Source: Acanthamoeba sp. SK_2022b (taxonomy: Eukaryota; Discosea; Longamoebia; Acanthamoebidae). From it: DNA of 64,000 nucleotides. The DNA lies in NCBI GenBank assembly GCA_027943245.1, contig JANDJZ010000013.1, positions 233,204-297,203 of the forward strand, in the 5' to 3' direction. The notes beneath the pieces were generated by a model. It did no database searches, was not told the origin of the DNA, and saw nothing but the letters and a program-made list of their open reading frames with translations. The position numbers were made by a program, and so were the translations under genes. Positions 40,073 through 51,203 of the stretch are shown here, piece by piece. Each line of letters starts with the position of its first letter. The stretch's first letter is position 1.

Positions 40073-40437
40073 GGTGAAAAATATTATTGAATTTCGGAAG
40101 GATCGCGCAATCGAGGGTACTCTAGCCTATCCTTGCCGCACAAGATACAAGATGGAACGGTGTTGGTAAGGAAGCTAGCTCATTCGCACGCTCGTCGTGA
40201 GGCGTGATCCAAGATGCGATCGCCGCCTAGGACAAGGGTAACCTGACGGCGGTTCCTCCTTTCCCTTTTCTTTGGTACGCATGCCTCGCATATTTCTACA
40301 GAATCCTGGGGAATCCACTTCTCCCCCGCTTCTTCATCAAACCGCGTGCCCAGCCCCACCCCACAGAATGCCACTGCTTGGGAGGGCAAGCGGCGCTTGT
40401 ATTTTACAGGCCAAACCGAAGGGTGGCAGAGAAGACC
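40073..40437. other. Gap between two minus-strand genes
   Basis: This is the 3' flank of the Rho GEF and the promoter side of the tail-anchored gene. A minus-strand frame at 40180-40389 contains KWIPQDSVEICEACVPKKR, faintly like the start of a FYVE finger, but the remaining cysteines and the RRHHCR motif are missing, so I do not call it. Confidence 0.5.
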
Positions 40438-43400
40438 TTAGGTCGGGACGGAGGAGCGCGGGGAGGAGGGCGAAGAGATGGGTGACGCCGATTGCGAGGT
40501 ATCGGCTGACGACGGCTCGGCAAAACCGGCGGTAGGCATGATGAGCTGATCCTCCGGCTTCGACATGCGCGACCGCCGCGGCTTCTCCGCCGGCGCCGTA
40601 GCAGCTGCCGCCGCCATCTCGGTCTGCTTCTGCTCCCACTTGGAGCGAGTCGATCGGAACGAGTGCATTCGAATGGACCGCAGGTGGCCCAGCTCGCGCT
40701 GCCTGATCTCCTTGGTGAACGTCGAATTGCTGTTTAATTTATTGCGCAAAAACACATGCACACATAACCACACGTTAGCCCACTAAGAGAATCGAGACGT
40801 GTGGAAGTGGGGTACCTGGTGGTCTCGAGTCTGAGCTCGCTGTTAACTCGTTTACCAATCATGCCGCCCTCCTTCTTCCATTCGGTGACGTCGTCTCCGC
40901 TGGCGCTCCTGTTCTCCGTCCTCTTCTCCTCTTCCGCTTGTGCTCTCCTCTTCTTGATGGACGCGTAGTCTTCCTCTTCATCGGAATCCTTTTCCTCACC
41001 GCCATTGCTGTTGCGGTGGCCGTTCTTCACTTGCTCCTCCTCCTCTTTGTGCTCTCGCTCGTGGGTCTCGATGCTGGCTCCGTTCATCGTCTCCTTTGCT
41101 TCCTGAGCCTCGACAGCAGTTAGGTTCTCCACCTCTTTCGTGGGCTCGCTGCACTCTCGCTTCCCTTCATCGGCCGCCTCTCCATTCGTCGCTGGGTCGG
41201 CACCAACGTTCGGCTGTTCTCCGTCGACCGTTGGCGCGGACGCGTCTTCCGTCTTCGCACATTCCTGCTCCTCATCATGGCTGTGCTTCTCTGGCTTCGG
41301 CTCCGACGCTGCGGTGGTGTCTTCTGGTGGCACCTGTTCGGCCGCCGCCTGGCCATTCTCCGCTTCGCCTTCTCCGTGCTCGCCGCCTGTGGTGGGCACA
41401 TCATCGGACGAAGAATCGCTTCGCCGCTGCTGTTCCTCCTCCACGGCCGACGCCTCGTCTGGCGGCATCGCAGGGCTGGCATCCCTTCCCTCGACTTCTG
41501 CCGCTTCTGTTCTTTTGATTGCGGGGATCGCGTTGTCCGAGGCCGAAAGCACGGGGGGCTAGCGAAGAGAAGCGAGCGTAAGCTGCGCACGCGCGCATGC
41601 GTGCGTGTGGAAAGAGACACAGAAGTAAGAGTACCTGGGCCAGCGGGGAAGAAGGGGGCTCGATGGCGCTGCCGGAGTTGGTTCGAGGCATCGTCGGCGA
41701 CGCGGTGACGATCCGCTGGAAGAGAGGAGACGCCGAACCCTTCTGGATCATCGTTTCCTTGAGACGCTGCGCGCTCAGCTTTCTCTTGAGCTTGGCCTTG
41801 TTGTCCTTTGGTTCATTCTTGACGACCTCTTCGCCGGCGCCCTGCTGCTGCGGCAGCTCCGCCTGTTTCTCTTTCTCCGGCGTAGTTGGAGTTGTCGCTG
41901 CCATCGCTGCTGCTGCTGCCGCCGCCGCCGCCTTCTTCTCAGCCCTAAGTCGCTTCTTCTCGCGTCTCTTCTCCTTCGCCCTCTCCTTCTCGTCCCGTTC
42001 ATCGTCGGTCGAGGCCACTTCGCTGGCGTTGGAGCCCCTCCTGACCTTGCGCGACCTTGCGATGATGGCAGTCACTTCGGACGACTTGATGCCTTCGTCG
42101 CAGCCGGTCGCTGACGCTGCTAGCCTGCTCGCGGCAGTCTTGCCGGCTGACGACGAGGACGACAGGTCGCTGCTGAGCGGGTGCGAGGAGCTCGAGGTCG
42201 AGAGCGAACGCGTGCCGCGGGAGCCTCGCACATCATCCTTACCACTCCCCTCTTTCTCGTCGGCCGACCGCGACTTGCCGATGCTGCTTCGACTGGAACG
42301 CTTCGAGTCCGTGCTGCCTTCGCTCTTCCGCTTCTCCCTGCATGAACGGATTATCAGCGGATCGTGTCGTGTGCGGTGCATGTGCAATGCGTGAGAGATG
42401 GAGAGGGGGGGGGAAAGGAGAACGGGTGTCGAGTAACGCACTTGGAGGCACGCCTGGCCTTCCCCTTGTCGTCCAACTTCTTTTCCTCGCGGAGGTAGCT
42501 TGGGCGTTGCTTTTGTCGGGGCGAGGTAACGCAATCGGCGCATGAGACGGATGACGAGAGGCTGGAATCGCCCAACCCCGGCTGCTGGGGAGAGGGCGAT
42601 GACGACGAGGACGACGAGGAAGATGCATCCCCGACGCCGTTGATGTCCGAAATGGAGATCTGGGTCTTGAGCGATCGCACGCTGCTGGAGTATTGCGGGA
42701 GGGGCGATCGCGTCTTGGAGCGCTTCCGGAAGAGCCGCGAGAAGAGCGAGGGCGATTCAGACTTGACCATGCCCTCGGTGATGGTGTGTCGCCCCCGCGA
42801 GCCCTTCTTGCCATTGGCCGCGCCGTTGTCCTCGACGGACTCGTCGGCCGCCGGATCGGCTGCGACGTGGGACGAACCGGACTCGAGAGATGTCTCGCCA
42901 TCCATGCCGTTCGGTTGTCGTGGTGGCGAGGGAAGTGAGTGCGAGGGGTCAGGCTCGCCGGCCTGAGCCTGTATCTGTCGAATGCGGGCGGTGTGGGCTC
43001 GCAGCCGCGACTCCCATCGCGAGGACAGTGTGCTGGTTCTGGAAATGGAAATGGAGACCGCCGATCTGTGAGAAAGTGACGGCGGGAGACAGCGACCAAG
43101 GACAAGGGAGCAGTAGACACTAGCTGGCGCACCTCGCGATCATGGAATCCTCGGGCAGGGTGGGCGAAGTGTATCGACCCTCGATTGTCTCCTTGTACCT
43201 GGCGGCCTTGGACTGTGCTGTGTCCCTCACTCGCTCTGTGGCATCACGTCGCATGATGAGATGTTGCACTGTTCCCACAAGGGTGACGCATGGACTCGAA
43301 CAGACTCAACGGACGGAAGGAAAGGCGAACCGTAGTGTTCGTTTCGCTTGGCTTCGATGTCGCTCCTGAGTGCTTGGAACGCGCGCACCCAGTCGTCCCG

Positions 43401-44592
43401 CTCAAAGGCGGACTTGGCGTACAGTCTAACTAACGCCGTCTTGCCGCCTTCGGACGTGAGCGCCAAGCCGTACTTGTCGCCTGTTGCCCGTTTAGCCCAG
43501 CACTGACCCATGAGCCAACTATGTTCGCACGACGCACGCAACACACTCGCAACTCAAAGCAAAGACAATCGGGAACGAACGTTCGGTGTCTGGCATGGCC
43601 GCGGGAGAGACGTGGTAGAGATTCCACGAGTGGAGATACTTGAGGACCTGGAGGTCAGGCTCGCCCTTGCGACCCTTCTTGATCATGGGCTTTGTCTCGA
43701 GCAGTAGGTCGTTAAAGAGGATGACTACCCGATTCTCCTTCTTCTTGTTCTCCAGCGACCACACCACCATCTCGCCCTGCCGGACGTACTTACGAGACGC
43801 CTGGGCCAGATTCTGCACGACACACCCATCGTTAGTTAGTGCCTCTCCCACCCACCAATGGCATCCCCTTGGTCACGCCTATCCGAGGAGCGGCGAGCGC
43901 GTACGTCTATTTTACCGAACAGTCTGGACTGGATCTCGCTGACTTTGGTGATGTTCTCGGCCTCCTCGCATCGCTTCTCTATGTACACTGCCACCTCCTT
44001 GATCTTATCGGCGGCTTTCTCGAGCGACTCGTAATCCTGAGAAACGGGGGTTAGCCCTGGGGGCACAGTGCCCCGGTAGGGAATTTTTTTTGGGGGGGGG
44101 GGTTCGCGTACGAGGTGCTCGGGATCGCTGTGGGTTAGGAGATCTTTGAGAAGCAGTTGGTATCGAGGGATGCGCTGGACGGGCTGGATGAGCAGAGCAG
44201 TGATATCTTGCCCGTTCGCCTTCTCAGCACACTCCTGCGCAGGATCGCGCGTACAGAGAAGAACGCGCGTTCAGCCTGGGCGCACCATCGGTGGAACTAT
44301 GTTGCGGTTTACCTCGAGGAATTGTCGGAACTTGGGCATCTGCTTCTTCAAGCCAGTGATGTGGGCGATGGCCTTGTTGTACTTGGTGACATACTGGGTG
44401 TACACTTTCAAAAATGCAGCCTGCACCACGTCAGAGCAAACGGGACTGTCAGTCGCGGCATGCCCGCAGTTTGACAAAGCGCCACGGGCGATTATGAATA
44501 GTTGAGCTGTAGGGCTATGTCTCAGGTGGCGTAGGGTTGCAAAAAAAGTTGGGTATCTTCTCGATTTTGCGTGTCATCCTTGCGCAGGGGCC

Positions 44593-44624
<32 letters not shown>

Positions 44625-46886
44625 ACAGATGGATCCTCCCTTGCGGGAGGTCCACCGTTACGAGTGTGCTGCGGCCGTACAAAAGGGCGCTCGCTCGCCA
44701 CTCCCAATCCATTATGGGATAGAATGTTCCCAGAATTGTCCGTTCAAAGAAGAAATAGAATTTTTAAAATAATAAAAAAAATTGAAATAAATGGTGTGGT
44801 GGTGCGTACCACTTGCAGGAAGATGTCGCCTAAAGATTGGTTGGGATGCCATTTGGCTATTCGTGGCTTGATGTCGTTCAGCATCTTTCCATTGTAGTTA
44901 CGAATCACCTGGGTGACGCGGAACAGGAACAGGCGATGAGTCACCCTTCTGGGGAAGAGAATCGCCCACAGCCCAGCAGAGAGGAGGGCTGGCGAACCTG
45001 TATGTCGGCAAACACTCCCTTGAATCCTTCAAGGGCCTCGTCTTTGGCCTCTAGCTCTTTTCGCAACGGTTCCAAGAAGACCTGTCCACGGTACACGGTC
45101 GTGGAAAGGGAGGAGCGGACAGTGAGCCAAAGCTTCGCGCCGGATGGCGAGCTGGGCAGGCGGGTGGATATACCTCGGACAGGAGCCGAAGATTGTCAAC
45201 ATAGTCCTGCTCGGTCTTTTCGATCTCGCGCGCCACGCTCTCCCTGTACGCGGCGTTCCTCACTGTGCGGCAACAATCAACGCCCCAACAACAAAACAAA
45301 GTTGAGCCATCGACCCGGCCAAGGACCAACAATCCGCTGGTGTGTGGCGCGCATGCGGTGGTGCACGCACATTTCTTCCTGTATCTAACACGCGCCTCTT
45401 TGCCCCGGAAAAGCGCCTGCAGCTTGATTACGCCTCGTATCAGGAGCTCCTCTTCCTCTGCGATGTCGCGAAGTGGGGTGATGTTATGTGCGCGCGCGTT
45501 GAGAGCAGAGAGCTACCGTGAGTGATGTTTGTTTGAAGCACACATCACCGGCAGCGTAATCATGGGCCGTAGTGCGGTGGAAAAGGGTGAGCAGAGGGAT
45601 ATACGTGGCGAGAGAGTGATGACGACCACCGCCCTGGGGCTGATGTCGTGGTCCCCCGGCGCTGCGAGTACTTTCTCCTTGCCCTTGCCTTGGCCCTCAG
45701 GGATGGTGACAACGGTATTACGGAGCGACGGGACGTGGTGTATCTCGCGACCATCCTGCTCCTGTGACGGCGGCGAGGGAGCCTGAGATCGGGGCGATGG
45801 AAGCGGAGGCAGTGGCTTGCGCGGTGATCGACTCCCCGGCGAGGAGGGTTCGGCCTCGTTGGAGAACTCCTCCGGTTCAACGGCGGCGAGCAAAGGGCTG
45901 GAGGAATTTGATGAATTTCCGAGCGAGGCAGCGATGATCGCTCCTGCGCCGACTCCATACGTCGAGGCGGCTTCCCTCGTGGGCACCTTCGCCTTGGACG
46001 TTACCACTCGCTTGGTGGCCGGGATGTAGGCTGATGAGAAGTTCCTTTGTGCTCGCTTGTTGGTCTCCTGTTGTGACAGGGTGCGTGGACAAACAGAGTG
46101 GAGAGAAGGAGCGGAGAGAGAAGGTGAGCGTGGCCAGAGATGCCCACCAGCGACGCAATGCACTTCCAGACAGCACCGGACTGTACCTGAAGGTGGCGGG
46201 TGAGGATGTGGACAGCTCGCGCCTTGTCCGCGTCGGTGAAGACCTTGCCCTCGGTCATTCCTATCTCCTCTTCGATCTCTGCAGCCGACTTAAGTTTGAA
46301 GTAGAAGTTCCACTCCAGCACCGCTATCTTGGCCAGCTCCTCGATGCACTCGCTACGAGTGTGAGTGTGTCAGCAACGTTGTCGCCACACACTTGCACTA
46401 ACAAGGGACGGTGCAACAGGAAGCGAACAAACCACCAAGGGCGCGGCGGACATTTGTATAGACATTTGTAGAGTGTCTAAGAGCTCAAGGACAAGCCACG
46501 CAAAAGAGGATGGTTGTTGGTACGTACAGGACTTTGACGAGATTCTTCTCTTCGTAGAGATCAGCCACGGTGAACTTCTTCTTAGAGGGGAAGTCGTTCT
46601 CGTCGAGGGCCTCGAGGAAGAAGAAGAGATTCTCCTTGCGCCTGAAAACGGCCTTCTCTTCATGGATCTTGGGCACCGAATTGGGTTTCAGAGTGAGCAT
46701 GACACGACAGAGAAGCACTCCGTCCTTGAGATGGTCCCAGATGCTGACGGGCTGCTTGCCCCCATCGCCAGCTTCGCCCACTGGGTTCAGATCTTCGACG
46801 AGGATCTGCTCGAGCCATCGCCGCAACGCCAGCTCGCGGAGCAGGAAGTTGCGGATCAGTTTCGTGCCCACGACGACATCTCCCAT
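40438..46886 (-). CDS. Rho guanine-nucleotide exchange factor: CH, IQ, DH, PH, long charged tail
   Basis: The coding strand starts at ATG 46886. A calponin-homology domain comes first (ALRRWLEQILVEDLN, IWDHLKDGVLLCRVM, LENLFFFLEALDEN-like block, DLYEEKNLVKVL). After a Ser/Pro linker there is one IQ motif, VIKLQALFRGKEARVRYRKK. The DH domain follows (REIEKTEQDYVDNLRLLSEV, LIQPVQRIPRYQLLLKDLL, YESLEKAADKIKEVAVYIEK), then a PH domain (RQGEMVVWSL, NRVVILFNDLLLE, AFERDDWVRAFQAL). The remaining third is Ser-, Lys- and Glu-rich, probably disordered, ending at 40438. DH-PH modules activate Rho-family GTPases at membranes; CH and IQ suggest actin and calmodulin input. An unusually long intron in the DH region (about 44427-44811) holds a U6 snRNA gene on the same strand. 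It is divergent from ThrRS. Confidence 0.92.
44541..44547 (-). terminator. RNA polymerase III terminator of the U6 gene
   Basis: A run of seven T residues on the minus strand follows directly after the U6 3' end. Confidence 0.85.
44548..44653 (-). ncRNA. U6: U6 spliceosomal snRNA
   Basis: On the minus strand a 5' stem-loop (CCTCCCGCAAGGGAGG) is followed by TTAAAATTGGAACGATACAG, then the invariant ACAGAGA box, the AGATTAGCATGG block, the CCCCTGCGCAAGGATGAC stem region and the 3' segment ending just before a T7 run. Length is about 106 nt, as usual for U6. The 5' base is placed by the stem and may be off by a few bases. A TTTTGTAC element at -24 to -31 could be a weak TATA-like box. The gene lies in an intron of the Rho GEF, in the same orientation. 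The core is fully conserved, so it is probably functional. Confidence 0.95.
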
Positions 46887-47342
46887 TTCCTTGGTCGTAG
46901 ATGTTGCCTGCAGTCCTTGATGCAGATTATTGTCCCCCCTACTCTTACACTTGATCAATTTATCTGACTTCTTCAGTTTCGTTTCGTGTGGTTGATAAAA
47001 TCGAGAGCTGAGGTTCGCCGCAATCGATCCGTAATGATGCGGTTACGGTACCCCTCCGTTCGATTTGCTCTCTTTCCTTATCGAGGCCGAACTTCCGTCT
47101 TCGTGGTCCAACTTTGATTCAGCCAGAGCGGAGGAGGAAGCAGTGGAAGAAATAGCAAGACGAGCGCGAGCGAGTGCCCTCTCGCCAGAGGGGATAGTTC
47201 GATTCTACTCCCAAGTTCCCGTCGTTGCTCCTTTGTCCAAATAGTAATATTGGCTCTCTTTTCTCTTTTGTCCTCGTGGTGATATCGCCTTGCCGGTAAT
47301 TTCGGGACAGCGCCCCACCAAACCCACCCAGAGCGCAAAAAG
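46887..47342. other. Divergent promoter region, Rho GEF and ThrRS
   Basis: This 456-base region lies between two start codons pointing apart. No independent gene is seen. Confidence 0.6.
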
Positions 47343-50300
47343 ATGAGGCGGGCAGCTGGAGCGAGAGCCACCGTCGCAACAACGCGTCCGCTGCCGTGGC
47401 TGGCGATGCCGTTTCGCAAACCAGTTGCTGCTGGTGTGCGACACCGTCCATCTGCATTGTCGCCGCAGAAATCGGACAAAATGGCATCGCCCACTCGCTT
47501 CTCCTCATTCGTCCGTTCGCTACCCCCTTGGCGGATTGGTCGACCTTTCGATCGTTCCTTCGCCTCCGTCTCCGCTGTTCCCCACCGGGCTGCCGGTACG
47601 TCACACTTTTTTTATTTATTAAATTAAAAAAAATTACTTCTTTCACAAAATACATATTAAAAATAAACAAATAAAACCCTCACTGGTGGCTGTGTTGCAG
47701 GGAAGAAGGTCGCTCTGCCATCTTTCATGCAGCGGCGTTTGGAGCTCTGGCGCGAGGAGCAGGAGCGACAGCAAGCCTGCAAGGAGGCGATAACAGCTTC
47801 CGGGGAGGCACGCGCGATCAAGGTCATCCTTCCCGATGGCCGTGTAATCGATTCCACTTCATCCACGACTCCGCTTCAAGTAGCTGCCAGTACGACCTCG
47901 CTTCTGCCTCCGGCGCGCTCACGTGTGCCCAGTTTGCTGGGTCGGGACCTGTCGTGTCTGATGGACCGTTGTTCAATGTGCAGGCATATCCGAGGGTTTG
48001 ACTCGCGAGGTGGTGGTGGCGCGAGTGAATGGGGAGTTGTGGGACGCAACTCGGCCGCTCGAACAGGATTGCCGTCTGGAATTGCTCAAGGTGAGCCTGA
48101 TCTTACCGATGGGTCATCTCCGCTCAAGTGCTTCCACGTGCTTGGCTTACATTGTCTGGTGTCTCTCACATCGCAACACAGTTCGACTCTCCCGAGGGAG
48201 CAGGAGTGTTCTGGCACTCGGCTTCGCATCTTTTGGGCTTGGCCATCGAGCGAGAATACTCGCCCGCCGCCGGAGAACACCCGTGCTCCTCCATCAAGGT
48301 CCAGCTCTGCGATGGACCAGCCCTGTCTCCCGATGACAAAGGGGGCTTGGGTACGTGGCCTGTTTCGCTCGCTCGTGGTTGCGCGTTACACTCACATTCA
48401 CAATTGGCATGGGATAACTCTCGCAGGTGGCTTCTTCTATGAGTTCTTCCTCGACCCAAAGGGCGAAGGCGCGACGGGAGCCTCCACGGAGGACTTTGCC
48501 GAGCTCGAGAAGAGGGTGGAGGCCTTCGTCAAGGAGAAGAGGCAGTTTGAGCGGATGACCGTGTCACGCGAGTTTGCTCTTCGGATGTTTGCCTACAACG
48601 ACTTTAAACGGTGCTTCCTCATTTTTGGTTATTCTTTTATTTCGTTGTCTTCAGCCGGCTGCCACGCCTTGCCAAAGGCCCTCACCACTTCTGTATGCGC
48701 GTCGTACAGGGAAATTATCGAGGCCATCCCACCAGGCGAGGAGCTTACACTCTACAAGTGCGGCGACTTCATTGACCTGTGCCGAGGCCCACACCTCCCG
48801 CACACGGTAGCCTCTCCGCACTGCTTGCTTGTGCCTCCTGGTTTTTCTTCTCACGTTACAACATCATGCAGGGTCTAGTGAAAGGGTTCAAGCTGGTGAA
48901 GGTGTCCGGCGCCTATTGGAAGGCTGACTCGGCGCGGCCCCTTTTGCAGCGAGTGTACGGCATTGCCTTCCCCAAGAAAGAGCTTCTCAAGGAATGGCTG
49001 ACGCTCCAGGTAACCCTCCACCAAATCTTCCTCCCCTCCTTCCCGCATCTCATCAGCCACCGACCGTCGCAATATTAACCTTTTTAATTGGGCGTGCTCT
49101 ATCAGGAGGAGGCTGCGAAGAGGGATCACCGCTTGATCGGCAAGAAGCAGGGCCTGTTCATGTTCCACCAGTGGAGCCCCGGCAATGCCTTCTTCTTGCC
49201 ACCCGGCGCACGGATCTACAACAAGTGCGTGCGCGCCCTCATGTGAAGTCTTTCATTGTGACCTTCCTGAACCTTGTTGCGCTGCGGTCGCCAGGTTGAT
49301 GAACTTCATCCGCGATGAGTACCGGGTGCGCGGCTATCAGGAGGTCATCACGCCGTTGGTCTTCAACAAGGAGCTCTGGGAGACCTCGGGCCATTGGCAA
49401 AACTACAAGGACGACATGTTCGCCGTGACCGGCGCATCGCACGCTCTCGCACAGGACCACTCGCATGTGGGAGGGGAGGGCCATTCGTGTGCTCACCTCC
49501 ACCACCCCTCTCCGTCAACGGACAAGGATGAGGTAACGCGGCCTGTCGTTGTCTTGGTGCAAGAGTTGGCCTTACCTTGAAATGTTCACGTCACCCTCTC
49601 TCCTCCCTTCTTTAAGGTGATGGGCCTCAAACCGATGAACTGTCCGGCGCACTGTCTGATCTTCTCCGGCGGACACCATTCCTACAGAGATCTGCCGCTA
49701 CGACTTGCCGACTTTGGCGTACTCCACCGCAACGAGCTATCGGGAGCTCTCACTGGTAGGCGGCCGACGGAGATCTACTTTTTGGTTTTGGAGGTGAGTG
49801 CTCTAATGACCCATACTTCTCCTCTTCCGTTTGACAGGCCTCACTCGTGTTAGGCGGTTCCAACAAGACGACGCCCACATCTTCTGTGCCGAGGACCAGA
49901 TCGAGAACGAGATCGGTGGATGTCTCGATTTCTTGAGAAAGGTGACATTATTATTCTATATCGCCCATCATGTGCGCTCTCCTCGTCTCACCAATCGAAT
50001 ATCGTGGCGGGGGTCTCCAACAAGGTGTACTCCATCTTCGGATTCGAGTTTGCCGTCCAGCTGTCGACCCGCCCGGAGAAGTACCTGGGCGAACTCGCTC
50101 TGTGGGACAAGGTACGCGCTCTCTCGCCCACGGGCGGGAGACGCACGCGATGATGCGTATGCTCTCTCCGGCAGGCCGAGGAGGCCCTCAAGCAGTCGCT
50201 GTCGCGTTTCGGACACTCGTGGAGCATCAAGGAGGGGGATGGCGCGTTCTACGGCCCCAAGATTGACATCGAGGTCACCGACGCCCTCAAGCGCAAGCAC

Positions 50301-51064
50301 CAGGTAGCCTCCAGGCCCGTGCGCGCACGGCCGCTCGCGTTTAAATCACGTCTGACACGCTTCTTCTGTCCACTACCGGTAGTGCGCCACGATTCAACTC
50401 GACTTCCAGCTTCCCCTTCGGTTTGGGCTCAAATACCAGGGCCTGGACGATGCCTATCACACGCCGGTCATGATCCACCGCGCCATCTTCGGCTCAGTTG
50501 AGAGGTGAGTGGCCCCTCGCGCGACTGCCCCTCTCCTGCTCTCTTGTGGCTCTTTCCTCACCACTGGCGGTGATACTGGCGCAGGATGATGGCGATCCTG
50601 TTGGAGCACACGTCGGGCAAGTGGCCCTTCTGGCTTTCGCCTCGGCAGAGCGTCATTCTGCCGGTCACCGATGATCACTACGATTACGCCAAGCAGGTCC
50701 ACTCTCAGCTGCAGAAGCAGAGGTGCGTCGTCACCACCTTTCAACTGGTGAGACCAGCCTTGGGTTCGCGCGCGCGTGTGTGGGAGGAGGAGGAAGTTGA
50801 CCTGCTCGTTCGGCTGTGCTGTGAAACAGGGAAGACAAGTTCAACGAGTTTTTTGTGGACTTGGACGGCAGGACGAAGCTGACACTGCCCAAGCGGGTCA
50901 AGGAGGCCCAGGAGAAGCAGTACAACTACATCCTGGTGGTGGGCGAACGCGAGCGGGCCGAGGGCACCGTCAGCGTGCGCACCCGCGACGGCACCATCCA
51001 CGGCGCCAAGACTCCCGCCGACCTCCTTGCCGAGTGGCGACACCTCCTCACCGCCTTCCAGTAG
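47343..51064 (+). CDS. TARS: Threonyl-tRNA synthetase, with possible mitochondrial presequence
   Basis: ATG 47343 opens a basic, Ala-rich leader without acidic residues for over 40 positions ([20 protein letters not shown]). Later in-frame ATGs at 47406 and 47481 would remove much of it. A TGS domain ([20 protein letters not shown]) and the editing domain follow, with HSASH and CRGPHLPHT. The class II core has motif 2 ([27 protein letters not shown]), the zinc ligands in [11 protein letters not shown] and DAH, and motif 3 ([20 protein letters not shown]). A C-terminal anticodon-binding domain ends at TAG 51062-51064. A His-rich insertion of about 30 residues ([20 protein letters not shown] and on) sits just before MGLKPMNCP. 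The enzyme charges tRNA-Thr; one gene may serve both cytosol and mitochondria. Confidence 0.97.
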
Positions 51065-51203
51065 GAGAGTGTTGTGGAATGCAAAGAATGGAAATGACCG
51101 ACCGCGAAAGACCGCGGGAGAAAGCCGTGGGGTGCTGTGGTGTTGTTTGTTCTGCGTTTGTTGCCCGCCTCCGAAAGCGAGAGCACCAATCAAAGAGGGG
51201 GCT

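Noticed and set aside
40180..40389. FYVE-like start (WIPQDSVEICEAC) on the minus strand
   Set aside because: Only one C-x2-C pair is present, the RRHHCR motif is absent, and the frame cannot be joined to the Rho GEF because of its stop at 40438.
41597..43132. Long frames antisense or out of frame to the Rho GEF tail
   Set aside because: They arise from the GC-rich, low-complexity Ser/Lys/Glu coding sequence; the GEF frame is the one with spliced, ordered domains.
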